64,000 bases of DNA, taken from positions 1 through 64,000 of the forward strand of contig JAFSCE010000005.1 of assembly GCA_017436915.1 (NCBI GenBank), read 5' to 3'. The notes under the pieces are model-generated. The model was given only the letters and a program-made list of their open reading frames with translations. It was not told the origin of the DNA and did no database searches. Numbering within the stretch: position 1 is the stretch's first letter; each line of letters begins with the position of its first letter. The DNA comes from Clostridia bacterium. Lineage in GTDB: Bacteria > Bacillota > Clostridia > Oscillospirales > Acutalibacteraceae. The position numbers and the translations under genes are program-made. Of the stretch, positions 48,501 to 57,178 are shown one piece after another.

Positions 48501-49349
48501 TCAGGCCCCCTCAAACAACCGCATCAGCGTGCGGGCATCCTCCGCCTGCGTACCGTCCGATTCACAAATAAAGGTGGGTGTCAATCCTCTTTCGCGGATG
48601 AGTTGCATCAGCGGTGCGGGATCCGGTCCAAACACCGTGTCCTCAAACGTCAAGTGACGCTTTTCGCCGCCTTTTGTGTATTCGATCTTGGAAAAATGCG
48701 CGTGGAACATTGCCGCACGCTCGGCACCCAAGTCGTTATGCAAACGATCAAGCACCGCCGCAAACGCCTCGCGAGAATTGAGTTCTCCCTGTGTGCGGGA
48801 ATTAAGATGCCCAAAATCAATACAGGGCAAAAACCGCTCGTCCACTTTGCAAAATTCCAAGACCTCATCCAGGTCGCCGAGCTGGTTGATCTTGCCCATG
48901 GTCTCGGGACAAATGCGCACCGCGCACAACCCCTCTTCATCCAATGCCTGCTGGGCACGGCGCAAGGTCTGCGATGCAAGCACCGTCGCGTCCGCACGGG
49001 ATAATCCGCCCAGTCCGCCGGGATGCACCACAATACGTTCCCCGCCCATCGCGGTCACTGCTCTGGCACTTTCCAAAATATAGCGTATGGAATTGTCGCG
49101 CTTCTCCGCTTCTGCGGAAGCAAGCGAAATAAAATACGGCGCGTGCAGGGATAACTGAACGTCGTACCGTTCTGCCGCCTCGCCCATGGCTTTGGCAGTA
49201 TCCTCCGAAACGCGCACCCCACGTCCGCATTGATACTCGTACGCGGTCAGCCCCAAAGACTGTAACCAGAGGGGCGCTTCTAACGTTGCTTTATGACCGG
49301 CGGCGTAAAACGAATCACTGTTTCCCGCAGGTCCAAACCGAGCGATCAT
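48501..49349 (-). CDS. TIM-barrel AP-endonuclease family 2 (endonuclease IV-like) protein
   Basis: A 282-residue xylose-isomerase-like TIM barrel. The zinc-ligand segments of endonuclease IV are visible in order: SLHAPYF near 67, VVHPGG near 107, ICPETMGKINQLGDL near 144, CIDFGHLN near 176 and MFHAHFSKIEY near 213, with ICESDG near 263. That suggests a DNA repair nuclease acting at abasic sites, though sugar isomerase-like roles are possible. It overlaps the yqeG stop by four bases. Most relatives in Bacillota are just called TIM barrel proteins. Confidence 0.83.
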   Translation of the reverse strand: MIARFGPAGNSDSFYAAGHKATLEAPLWLQSLGLTAYEYQCGRGVRVSEDTAKAMGEAAERYDVQLSLHAPYFISLASAEAEKRDNSIRYILESARAVTAMGGERIVVHPGGLGGLSRADATVLASQTLRRAQQALDEEGLCAVRICPETMGKINQLGDLDEVLEFCKVDERFLPCIDFGHLNSRTQGELNSREAFAAVLDRLHNDLGAERAAMFHAHFSKIEYTKGGEKRHLTFEDTVFGPDPAPLMQLIRERGLTPTFICESDGTQAEDARTLMRLFEGA

Positions 49350-49846
49350 TCGCCTCGCCCCTTTCGATTCTCATAGATCTTGCGCTCCCACCGCCGACGA
49401 ACTCGTAAGAACGGTTTATCCGTAGCGGGATCCATCGGCATCACCTGAAAGCAAGTAATGCCGTATATATTCGCACCGAGAATATCGGTAAACACCTGGT
49501 CACCGATGGCGGCACACTGCGCTTTCGGAAGTCCTAACCGCCGCACACCGCGCCAAAACCCAAACGGTGACGGTTTACAGGATAGTGATATATGCCGCAA
49601 CCCGATTTTCTCGGCAAACGGCGCCACACGCCATTCCCAAGCGTTTGAAACAACCGTCAAGCGAATGCCGGCATCCTGCATCTGTGTAAGCCAGTCCCGC
49701 ACCTCGTTAGACAGCACTTGGCTGCCGTGGGTAGTCAAGGTGTTATCCACGTCCAACAACAAGCCGCGGATACCGCGCTTGTTTAAATCGTCGAGCGTGA
49801 TGTCGGTAATGCGATTTTTATATGCTGTGGGGTAGAACAATGCCAT
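49346..49846 (-). CDS. yqeG: YqeG family HAD (IIIA-type) phosphatase
   Basis: A 166-residue HAD phosphatase of the YqeG type. Motif I is LLLDVDNTLTTHGS near 29-42, followed by VVSNAWEWRVAPFAEKIGL near 73 and AIGDQVFTDILGANIYGI near 115. Relatives dephosphorylate phosphatidylglycerol phosphate in some organisms; here the substrate is uncertain. It begins FYPTAYKNRITDITLDDLNK, typical of the family. It comes right after rpsU, past a terminator. Confidence 0.92.
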   Translation of the reverse strand: MALFYPTAYKNRITDITLDDLNKRGIRGLLLDVDNTLTTHGSQVLSNEVRDWLTQMQDAGIRLTVVSNAWEWRVAPFAEKIGLRHISLSCKPSPFGFWRGVRRLGLPKAQCAAIGDQVFTDILGANIYGITCFQVMPMDPATDKPFLRVRRRWERKIYENRKGRGE

Positions 49847-49874
49847 AACACTGTCCGTCCTTTCTCAAGGTAAA

Positions 49875-49906
49875 GAAAAAACGGGCAATTCTATTGCCCG
49901 TTTTTT
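49875..49906 (-). terminator. Terminator after rpsU
   Basis: On the minus strand AAAACGGGCAA and TTGCCCGTTTT pair around a TAGAA loop, followed by TT and a downstream T-rich run. It lies between rpsU and yqeG. Confidence 0.9.
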
Positions 49907-49909
49907 GAA

Positions 49910-50086
49910 TCATTTGAACTTTCTTTTACGAGCGGCCTCGGACTTCTTCTTACGACGAACGGAAGGCTTTTCATAATGCTCTCTTTTGCGGACCTCAGCA
50001 AGCACACCGGAACGTGCGCAAGACTTCTTCCATCTACGCAGAGCGCTGTCCAGAGATTCATTCTCTTTCACTTTGACTTCTGACAT
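49910..50086 (-). CDS. rpsU: Ribosomal protein bS21
   Basis: A 58-residue basic protein: it begins [20 protein letters not shown] and continues [20 protein letters not shown], the S21 signature. It is in the 30S platform and helps initiation. The start is ATG 50086 behind GGAGGG; an upstream GTG-type extension is unlikely. It has its own promoter (50155-50183) and terminator, so it is a single-gene unit inside a larger run. Confidence 0.96.
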   Translation of the reverse strand: MSEVKVKENESLDSALRRWKKSCARSGVLAEVRKREHYEKPSVRRKKKSEAARKRKFK

Positions 50087-50154
50087 TCTTATTCCCTCCC
50101 TCCGCTTCACCAGCAGGGGTAATTCTCATAGTGACCCATAGTGACACTGTTAGT

Positions 50155-50183
50155 AGTATACAACAGAAAGTCACCACCGTCAA
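50155..50183 (-). promoter_or_regulatory. Sigma-A promoter of rpsU
   Basis: On the minus strand TTGACG (50183-50178) and TATACT (50160-50155) are 17 bases apart, just after the leuS stop. The leader carries GTCACTATG twice (near 50128-50146). Confidence 0.82.
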
Positions 50184-50198
50184 GTGCTTTTTTTAATT

Positions 50199-52613
50199 TT
50201 ACTTCACAACGATATTCACGAGCTTTTGCGGCACGTACAGTTCTTTAACGATCTGTTTGCCCTCGATCTCGGAAGCGATCCGCTCGTCGGTTTTGGCTTG
50301 CGCAAGAACCGTGGGTGCATCGTCCTGCATCCCCACCGTGATGCGGGTGCGGATCTTGCCGTTTACCTGTACCGCGATCTCCACCGTGTCGGCGGTGCAC
50401 TTATTCGGATCGTAGGTCGGCCACGGGGTATACGCGAGCTCCTCGGTATGCCCCATCTGCTCCCACAGTTCCTCGGTCATATGCGGTGCAAACGGATTCA
50501 GCAACTGCACTAAAACCGCATATTCCGCACGGTTCGGACCGCCGATATCCGTCATCTCGTTGAGCAACGCCATCATCGCGGCAATCGCCGTGTTAAACTT
50601 CAAATTCTCAATATCCTCGCCAACCTTGCGGATGGTACGGTTAATAGCAATCTCCAGTTCCGGACGGATTTTGTCACCGTCAACGAGCGACTCCGACAAG
50701 GCCCACACTCTTTCCAAGAAACGGTGTGCGCCGCGGATGCTCGCGCTGGACCACGGAGCGGCTTTTTCAAAGTCGCCGATAAACATCTCGTAAACACGCA
50801 AGGTATCGGCGCCGAATTCCGCCACAATATCATCGGGGTTGACCACGTTCCCGCGCGATTTCGACATTTTCTCGCCGTTTTCGCCCAGGATCATGCCGTG
50901 GCTGGTACGCTTCGCGTACGGCTCAGCCGTGGGCACCACACCGATATCGTACAAGAACTTATGCCAGAAACGGCTGTATAGCAGGTGCAACGTCGTATGC
51001 TCCATACCGCCGTTATACCAGTTGACAGGTGTCCAGTATTCCAGCGCTTCCTTGGAAGCGAGTGCCTCGTCGTTGTGCGGATCGCAATACCGCAGGAAAT
51101 ACCACGAGGAGCCCGCCCATTGCGGCATGGTATCGGTCTCGCGCTTGGCGGGAGCGCCGCACTTCGGGCAAGTGGTGTTCACCCACGAATCGATCGCGGC
51201 AAGCGGGGATTCGCCGTTGTCGGTGGGCTCGTAGCTGTCCACCATCGGCAGACGGATCGGCAGCTGCTCCTCGGGAACGGCAACCTGACCGCAATGCGGA
51301 CAATGCACGATCGGGATCGGCTCACCCCAATAACGCTGACGGGAGAACACCCAGTCACGCAGCTTGTAATTAACCTTTTGCTCACCGATTCCCTCTTTGG
51401 TGAGATACTCGATGATGGCCTTTTTGGCTTCCTCAACCGATAACCCGTCCAAGAAACCGGAGTTTACCATGATGCCGGTTGCGCAATCGGTAAACGCCTC
51501 TTTCGCGACGTCGCCGCCTTTGACGACCTCGATGATGGGCAGATCAAATTTCTTCGCAAACTCCCAGTCACGCGTATCGTGTGCGGGAACTGCCATAATG
51601 GCACCGGTGCCGTAGGACACCAACACATAGTCGGAAATGAAGATCGGGATCTCACGGCCGTTGACAGGGTTAATAGCAACCACGCCGTCCAGCCGCACGC
51701 CACTCTTATCTTTTGCAACCTCGGTGCGTTCAAAATCGGACTTGCGTGCCGCCGCTTCCTGATACGCGCGGATCGAGTCCACGTTCTTCAGCTTACCCGC
51801 TTCGATCCAAGTCTCCAAGAGCGGATGCTCGGGCGATACTACCATGTATGTAGCGCCGAACAACGTGTCGGGACGGGTGGTATATACCACGACCGGCTCG
51901 CCCGCCGTCGTCTTAAAGGTGACCTGCGCACCGGTGGAACGGCCGATCCAGTTGATCTGCTGTGCACGCACGCGATCGGGATAATTTACGAGCTCCAGAT
52001 CGTCGATCAAGCGCTGTGCATACGCGGTGATCTTAAGCATCCACTGGCTCTTGACCTTGCGCACGACCTCGCCGCCGCAACGCTCGCACACGCCGCCGAC
52101 GACTTCTTCGTTGGCAAGCACGCACTTGCAGGAGGTACACCAGTTAACGGCCATTTCCTTTTTGTAGGCCAATCCTTGCTTGAACAGCTGTAAGAAGATC
52201 CACTGCGTCCATTTGTAATACGCGGGATCGGTGGTATTGATCTCTCTGGTCCAGTCAAAGGACAAACCGAGCCCTTGCAGTTGCGATTTAAAACGTGCCA
52301 CGTTCTTCTCGGTCACGATCTCGGGATGAATGTGGTTTTTGATGGCATAGTTCTCGGTCGGCAGACCGAACGCATCCCACCCCATGGGATACAGGACGTT
52401 ATAGCCCTGCATGCGGCGTTTGCGCGCCACCACGTCCAGCGCGGTGTAGGAACGAGGATGACCAACGTGTAACCCCTGCCCCGACGGATACGGGAATTCC
52501 ACCAGCGCAAAATACGCGGGCTTATCCGTCTTGTTCGATGCGGCAAAGGTGTTTTCCGTTTGCCATTTGTTCTGCCATTTCTTTTCAATGGCGGCAAAAT
52601 CAAATTTTCTCAT
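50199..52613 (-). CDS. leuS: Leucyl-tRNA synthetase
   Basis: An 804-residue class I synthetase. The HIGH motif appears as [17 protein letters not shown] near 40-56, a CP1 editing domain is in the middle (about 220-400), two zinc-finger-like CxxC pairs occur ([21 protein letters not shown]), and KMSKS is [13 protein letters not shown] near 570. It charges tRNA-Leu and edits mischarged products. It overlaps the rsfS stop by four bases. It starts at ATG 52613. Confidence 0.97.
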   Translation of the reverse strand: MRKFDFAAIEKKWQNKWQTENTFAASNKTDKPAYFALVEFPYPSGQGLHVGHPRSYTALDVVARKRRMQGYNVLYPMGWDAFGLPTENYAIKNHIHPEIVTEKNVARFKSQLQGLGLSFDWTREINTTDPAYYKWTQWIFLQLFKQGLAYKKEMAVNWCTSCKCVLANEEVVGGVCERCGGEVVRKVKSQWMLKITAYAQRLIDDLELVNYPDRVRAQQINWIGRSTGAQVTFKTTAGEPVVVYTTRPDTLFGATYMVVSPEHPLLETWIEAGKLKNVDSIRAYQEAAARKSDFERTEVAKDKSGVRLDGVVAINPVNGREIPIFISDYVLVSYGTGAIMAVPAHDTRDWEFAKKFDLPIIEVVKGGDVAKEAFTDCATGIMVNSGFLDGLSVEEAKKAIIEYLTKEGIGEQKVNYKLRDWVFSRQRYWGEPIPIVHCPHCGQVAVPEEQLPIRLPMVDSYEPTDNGESPLAAIDSWVNTTCPKCGAPAKRETDTMPQWAGSSWYFLRYCDPHNDEALASKEALEYWTPVNWYNGGMEHTTLHLLYSRFWHKFLYDIGVVPTAEPYAKRTSHGMILGENGEKMSKSRGNVVNPDDIVAEFGADTLRVYEMFIGDFEKAAPWSSASIRGAHRFLERVWALSESLVDGDKIRPELEIAINRTIRKVGEDIENLKFNTAIAAMMALLNEMTDIGGPNRAEYAVLVQLLNPFAPHMTEELWEQMGHTEELAYTPWPTYDPNKCTADTVEIAVQVNGKIRTRITVGMQDDAPTVLAQAKTDERIASEIEGKQIVKELYVPQKLVNIVVK

Positions 52614-52975
52614 GACTCCTCATCCTCCAAAAACATCGCGGGATCCAGCGGGCGGGCATCCTGCCACAAGCGCTCCAGATCATAAAATTCACGGGTATTA
52701 TCCAAAAAGATATGCACAACGACGGTGCCGTAATCCAACAGTGTCCACAACAGCGTTTGATATCCCTCCACGCGGGGTGACGGTACGTTCAGCTTGCCAA
52801 GATCCGTATCCACGTAATCCGTCAGCGCGCGCACACCGGTGGTGCTGGTAGCAGAGGCAACGATAAAATAATCCGCAAGCGAGGTAACCTCACCGACCTC
52901 AAGCACACGGATATCCTGTGCTTTGTGCGTATCCAGCGATCGCACGATCGCCTTCACGAGTTCCATTGATTCCAT
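52610..52975 (-). CDS. rsfS: Ribosomal silencing factor RsfS
   Basis: A 121-residue RsfS/YbeB protein. It contains [20 protein letters not shown] near 20-40 and [20 protein letters not shown] near 65-84, both typical. It binds uL14 and prevents joining of ribosome subunits in starvation. The gene is in the usual place between the nadD/yqeK region and leuS, though an LCP gene lies between nadD and rsfS. ATG 52975 is probable; ATG 52966 is in frame. Confidence 0.94.
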   Translation of the reverse strand: MESMELVKAIVRSLDTHKAQDIRVLEVGEVTSLADYFIVASATSTTGVRALTDYVDTDLGKLNVPSPRVEGYQTLLWTLLDYGTVVVHIFLDNTREFYDLERLWQDARPLDPAMFLEDEES

Positions 52976-52992
52976 ATATCGTATCGACTCCG

Positions 52993-54165
52993 TTATTCTT
53001 CGTCATCAAGCTTTATGCCGCTTTGTTCTACGGCAATCTGGTCCATTGTTTGCAATTTTGTATCCGAGGCACCGCCTGCAGTAAGTTCCTTGACCTGCAC
53101 GTATGCCTCGGTGATCTCCTCGCCATACGGGTTAAAGTAGGTGTTCAGCACCTCAATGAGCGGCTGGCGCTGCACACTGTAGTACGAAACACCATCCAGT
53201 TTTGCCACGGCACCGGGAATGATCATGGCGGTGACGTTTTCGGGAGAAATCTTCTTCCACGCCTTAACAATCTCAAGCATTTCGTCGTTTCCGGTACGGG
53301 TACGGAAAGGCGTAGAGCCCTTCATGACCGGCAACAGAGAATCCTCCGTCAGCTGTTCTTCCGACTGTAAACACAAGCGTTGGAACAACGCAAAGAACAC
53401 GCGGCGTTGACGCTCAATGCGCCCAAGATCCGCCTCAACGGTGTCGCCGCCCATCGTGATATACGCGAGCGCGCCCGCGCCGTCTAATGTCTTCACACCG
53501 GCGCTGAACTTGATCTCACCGAGCGTTACCGCCTCGGGCAGATTCACGTCTAAACCACCAAGCAGGTCTACCAACTTCACAAACGCTTCCTGCGGGATCA
53601 TAAAATAGCCGTCCACCGGCAACGCATACTGTTCGTTAAAGATAGAAATCAAATTATACGAAGCCGAACCAATTTTCTGTGATACGGTGTGCCCCTGCTC
53701 TTCACATTCCTCGATCTGTGCTTTGTAAATGCGTTTTCCTTCAAACTCGCACCAATCCAGCGGCGCGGGGTTTCCCCACACGTTTCCGGCTTTTTTCTCG
53801 ATCCACAGTTCACTGTCACCGAGATAGGTCGCCTGCGGAATTTCCAGCACGTTTAAAGTCTTTTGTTTTTTGTCGTGGCACAGCAAAAACAGCGACGAGG
53901 TCGGCGAAGTCTCCTCCTCGCCAAGCAAACCTACTACGTAGTATGCCACTTTCTTTTGAAGCGATACCGGCGTGGTATCGTAGGCGTTGACGTCCGATTC
54001 CGAGCCGTCCTTGTGGCCCGCGTTTTTAATTGCATTGACCAACACAATGCCGAAAATCACCAAAAGCACACAGCAAACCGCCACGCAAACTGCCAAAAGG
54101 CGCTTGCCGCGCAGTGTAAACTTCCGTTTTTTACCGGTCGTTTTTTTGCGTCTGTCTTTAGCCAT
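52993..54165 (-). CDS. LCP (LytR-CpsA-Psr) family protein with altered catalytic residues
   Basis: A 390-residue membrane-anchored protein: a basic cytosolic N-terminus, one helix (about 22-44) and an LCP domain. The domain pattern is recognisable (GLLGEEETSPTSSLFLLCHD, VDGYFMIPQEAFVKLVDLLGGLDV, GRIERQRRVFFALFQRL). The usual IPRDT motif is IPQATYL (Gln codon 53833-53835) and the YvRfR motif is YITMGGD, so two arginines that hold the polyprenyl pyrophosphate in active LCP ligases are missing; GRIERQ is kept. It may not transfer teichoic acid itself. The start was placed at ATG 54165. It overlaps the nadD-yqeK gene. Confidence 0.86.
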   Translation of the reverse strand: MAKDRRKKTTGKKRKFTLRGKRLLAVCVAVCCVLLVIFGIVLVNAIKNAGHKDGSESDVNAYDTTPVSLQKKVAYYVVGLLGEEETSPTSSLFLLCHDKKQKTLNVLEIPQATYLGDSELWIEKKAGNVWGNPAPLDWCEFEGKRIYKAQIEECEEQGHTVSQKIGSASYNLISIFNEQYALPVDGYFMIPQEAFVKLVDLLGGLDVNLPEAVTLGEIKFSAGVKTLDGAGALAYITMGGDTVEADLGRIERQRRVFFALFQRLCLQSEEQLTEDSLLPVMKGSTPFRTRTGNDEMLEIVKAWKKISPENVTAMIIPGAVAKLDGVSYYSVQRQPLIEVLNTYFNPYGEEITEAYVQVKELTAGGASDTKLQTMDQIAVEQSGIKLDDEE

Positions 54166-55354
54166 TCGTATCGTCAATCCTTTCCATAATCTCTTTATAG
54201 CAGGCAAGTGTGTCCGGGTGCACCGGCCGCTCTTGCTCCTTCAAATCGTCGATGGTATATGCCACCGCATACTGCATGGCGGCATCAAGGTCACGCTCCG
54301 TCAATTCGCGCATCACGTCCACATCGGGATAATCCCGATCAGCGGAGGTGAAATCTGCCAAATACAGCACCGTTTCCAGGAGCGACATCCCCGCTCTGGC
54401 GGTGGTATGATACCGCACGGCGTCCAGGATCTCCTTGTCCTCAATGCCCAACACGCGCTGTAAAAAGACCGCTCCCGCGCGGGCATGCCACAACTTCGGC
54501 GCCTTTTCTTCCACAGCGTCTAACAGTATACCAAACTCTTTAAAAATTTGCAACTGTGAATCGCCGTCAGTATCTTTCAAAATATCGTGCAACAGCCCAG
54601 CCGTGCGCGCCTTATCGGGATCGGCACCGTATTTTTTCGCCAAATGCACGGCCTGCTCGGCAACTGCCAGCGAATGTTCAAAGCGGCGCGGCGTCAACCT
54701 GCCGCGAATGATGTCAACGTATTGTTCTTCTTTGCTTATATACCGGCGATTCTCCGTATACAGCTGATGCGCCGCAATATAGTCGGCAACCTTCGAAGAG
54801 ATCATATCACGCGGGATCTCCCCGTTTTTCAGCCGTTCACGTACAACCGTCGAGGACCATGCAGGCACGGTAAACTCCGCCACCACACACTGCGCACCCA
54901 GCGCCTCTAATTTTTGGGCATGTTCGCGTAAGCAAACAGCATCCGCCTCGTCACGCGGGGCAGCACAGATCGTTGCCAGCCGCGCAATATCCGCAAAGCG
55001 GTACCAGGTACCCACCGTCAAAAACATATCCGCACCCGTCAACAAAAACAGTTCACTGTCCGGATATTGACGGTGCAACTGCTCCAGTGTTAACACGGTA
55101 TAACTTGCCCCGCGACGGTTGATCTCCAAATCGGAGACCGTTAATTCTTTGTACGGCTCGCACGCCAAACGACACATGGCAAGCCGATCAACAGCAGGTG
55201 CCATGTCGTTTTTGAGCTTATGCGGCGGTATAAAGGTTGGCATTACCACGACCTTATCCAACGACAACAAGGCGGCAAATTCACGTGCCAGCTCAACGTG
55301 TCCGTTGTGGATCGGGTCAAAGGTGCCACCAAACAGAGCAATTCGTTTGGGCAT
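54158..55354 (-). CDS. nadD: Fused nicotinate-nucleotide adenylyltransferase NadD and HD hydrolase YqeK
   Basis: A 398-residue two-domain protein. Residues ~1-200 are NadD, with the nucleotidyltransferase motif ALFGGTFDPIHNGHVELARE near 6-25 and PAWSSTVVRERLKNGE near 163, making deamido-NAD from nicotinate mononucleotide. Residues ~210-395 are an HD phosphohydrolase of the YqeK type (RFEHSLAVAEQAVHLAKKYG, GLLHDILKD, YHTTARAGMSLLETVLYLAD), a family that cleaves Ap4A. In most Bacillota the two are adjacent separate genes; here they are one frame without an intervening stop. ATG 55354 is two bases after yhbY stop. Confidence 0.94.
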   Translation of the reverse strand: MPKRIALFGGTFDPIHNGHVELAREFAALLSLDKVVVMPTFIPPHKLKNDMAPAVDRLAMCRLACEPYKELTVSDLEINRRGASYTVLTLEQLHRQYPDSELFLLTGADMFLTVGTWYRFADIARLATICAAPRDEADAVCLREHAQKLEALGAQCVVAEFTVPAWSSTVVRERLKNGEIPRDMISSKVADYIAAHQLYTENRRYISKEEQYVDIIRGRLTPRRFEHSLAVAEQAVHLAKKYGADPDKARTAGLLHDILKDTDGDSQLQIFKEFGILLDAVEEKAPKLWHARAGAVFLQRVLGIEDKEILDAVRYHTTARAGMSLLETVLYLADFTSADRDYPDVDVMRELTERDLDAAMQYAVAYTIDDLKEQERPVHPDTLACYKEIMERIDDTNG

Positions 55355-55356
55355 GA

Positions 55357-55656
55357 TTAGTTCCTTCCTTTGGGCAGTACGATCTTCGGCTCTTCGTTGT
55401 TGCGACGATACAGCACGAATACACGGCCGATCACCTGCACCACCTCGGCACCAACCGCAGCGGCAATCGTCTCTGCCGCTTCGCGTGCGGTTTCGGGTGC
55501 GGTTTCCAGTGCTTTACCCTTAATAAGTTCACGAGCCGTCAGCGCATCGTCCGCTTGCTTGAACAGGGTGTCCGAAACCCCGCCCTTGCCGACGTGCACG
55601 ATCGCTTCCAACGGATTCGCAAGTGAGCGCAAATACGCGCGTTGTTTACTGGTCAT
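55357..55656 (-). CDS. yhbY: YhbY/CRM-domain RNA-binding protein
   Basis: A 99-residue single CRM domain. It starts MTSKQRAYLRSLANPLEAIV and continues HVGKGGVSDTLFKQADDALT, with the GxxG loop GKGG near residue 23, and ends with a GRVFVLYRRN strand. It associates with pre-50S particles and is often next to nadD. It overlaps rdgB by 11 bases. Confidence 0.93.
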   Translation of the reverse strand: MTSKQRAYLRSLANPLEAIVHVGKGGVSDTLFKQADDALTARELIKGKALETAPETAREAAETIAAAVGAEVVQVIGRVFVLYRRNNEEPKIVLPKGRN

Positions 55657-56248
55657 TTTTCAATTCTCCTTTAAGAATATCACGAAACACCCGCAGTGCG
55701 TTGCCGCGGTGGCTGATAGCGTCTTTTTCTTCGGCGGTCATCTCGGCAACCGTCTTTTCTCCCACCACAAACAAGGGATCATAGCCAAATCCGCCCTCGC
55801 CGCGTTCGTCGGTGGCGATCACGCCGTGCATCTCACCCTCTGCCGTGATGGGCGCACGCCTGTCGGGAAATACACAACAGATCGCGCACGCATAATGCGC
55901 GGTGCGCTTGTCGGCAGGGACTCCGTCCAACTCCGAAAGCAACAAGCGGTTGCGTCCCTTATCGTCGAGACCCTCGCCGCCGTAACGGGCAGAATATACG
56001 CCCGGGGCGCCGTTTAAGGCGTCCACCACAATACCGGAATCGTCCGCTATTGCGGGCAATCCGGTCGCCTCACAAGCAGAAGCAGCTTTTAAGTACGCAT
56101 TTTCCGCAAAGGTGGTACCGGTCTCGTCCACCTCGGGCAATTCGAGCCCCAAATCGCGATCGGTCACCGCTTCAATGCCGAGCGGCTCTAAAATACGGGA
56201 CATTTCAATAATCTTATCTTTATTATGTGTCGCCATAATATAGCGCAT
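55646..56248 (-). CDS. rdgB: XTP/dITP pyrophosphatase
   Basis: A 200-residue Ham1/RdgB enzyme that removes non-canonical purine nucleotides. It has YIMATHNKDKIIEMSRIL at the N-terminus, EVDETGTTFAENAYLKAASA near 50, ADDSGIVVDALNGAPGVYSA near 68-90 and GEGGFGYDPLFV near 150, all typical. It lies between yhbY and ftsY in a run of housekeeping genes. Confidence 0.95.
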   Translation of the reverse strand: MRYIMATHNKDKIIEMSRILEPLGIEAVTDRDLGLELPEVDETGTTFAENAYLKAASACEATGLPAIADDSGIVVDALNGAPGVYSARYGGEGLDDKGRNRLLLSELDGVPADKRTAHYACAICCVFPDRRAPITAEGEMHGVIATDERGEGGFGYDPLFVVGEKTVAEMTAEEKDAISHRGNALRVFRDILKGELKNDQ

Positions 56249-56254
56249 ATACGT

Positions 56255-57163
56255 TTATCCTCCAAACAAACCGTCTGTAAACGCTTTCGCATCAAACGGC
56301 TGCAAATCGTCGATTCCCTCGCCCACACCGATGAATTTCACCGGTATGCCCAGTTCTTCACAAATGGTCAGTACCACCCCACCGCGCGCCGTACCGTCCA
56401 GCTTTGTCAGCACGATACCGGTAATACCGGCGGCTTCGCGAAACTCTCTCGCCTGATTCACCGCGTTTTGACCCGTGGTGGCATCCAGCACCAGCAGCAC
56501 CTCACAGCTCGCCTCCGGCAACTCGCGGTCGATCACACGGCGAATCTTGCCGAGCTCATCCATCAAATGCTTTTTGTTATGCAACCGACCGGCGGTATCG
56601 CAAATCACAACGTCCGCACCGCGCGCTTTGGCAGCGGAAACGGTGTCGAACACCACCGCGGCCGGATCGGCATTCTGCGCGTGCTTAACAATTGCCACGC
56701 CCGCGCGTTCTGCCCAGATCTCCAGCTGTTCGATCGCCGCGGCACGAAACGTGTCGGCGGCACCGAGTATCACCTGCTTACCCTGTGCCTTGAACTGCGC
56801 GGCAAGCTTGCCGATCGAGGTGGTTTTACCCACCCCGTTGACACCGATCACCAAAATAACCGACGGCTTTGTATCCAGTTTCAGTTCCGCATCGCCCGCC
56901 AGCATCTCCTGCACGATCTCTTTCAGCAGATCGCGAATCACAGCGGGATCGGTCACGCCCTGCTCTTTCACGCACTCGCGCAACCGCTCGCACATCGCAC
57001 CGGCGGTCGCAACACCAACGTCCCCCGCAATAAGAATCTCCTCGAGTTCTTCAAACAACTCCTCGTCGATACGGGTAAACGCGTGCAGCATGTTGCTGAC
57101 AGTCCCCATCAGGGATTCACGCGTTTTGCGGAGCCCTTCGCCGATCTTGTTAAATAAACCCAT
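56255..57163 (-). CDS. ftsY: Signal recognition particle receptor FtsY
   Basis: A 302-residue SRP GTPase of the NG type with a short N-terminal part (no acidic A domain). G1 is GVNGVGKTTSIGKLAAQFKA near 108, followed by DTAGRLHNKKHLMDEL near 193 and LTKLDGTARGG near 252. It docks Ffh-ribosome complexes at the membrane, pairing with ffh near 12 kb. It follows smc after 15 bases, the classic Bacillota order smc-ftsY. Confidence 0.96.
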   Translation of the reverse strand: MGLFNKIGEGLRKTRESLMGTVSNMLHAFTRIDEELFEELEEILIAGDVGVATAGAMCERLRECVKEQGVTDPAVIRDLLKEIVQEMLAGDAELKLDTKPSVILVIGVNGVGKTTSIGKLAAQFKAQGKQVILGAADTFRAAAIEQLEIWAERAGVAIVKHAQNADPAAVVFDTVSAAKARGADVVICDTAGRLHNKKHLMDELGKIRRVIDRELPEASCEVLLVLDATTGQNAVNQAREFREAAGITGIVLTKLDGTARGGVVLTICEELGIPVKFIGVGEGIDDLQPFDAKAFTDGLFGG

Positions 57164-57178
57164 AAACCGTACCCTTTC

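Noticed and set aside
50100-50200. T-box or other tRNA-sensing leader near leuS
   Set aside because: leuS is inside a run with no leader of its own; no T-box bulge or specifier hairpin is visible, and the promoter here belongs to rpsU.
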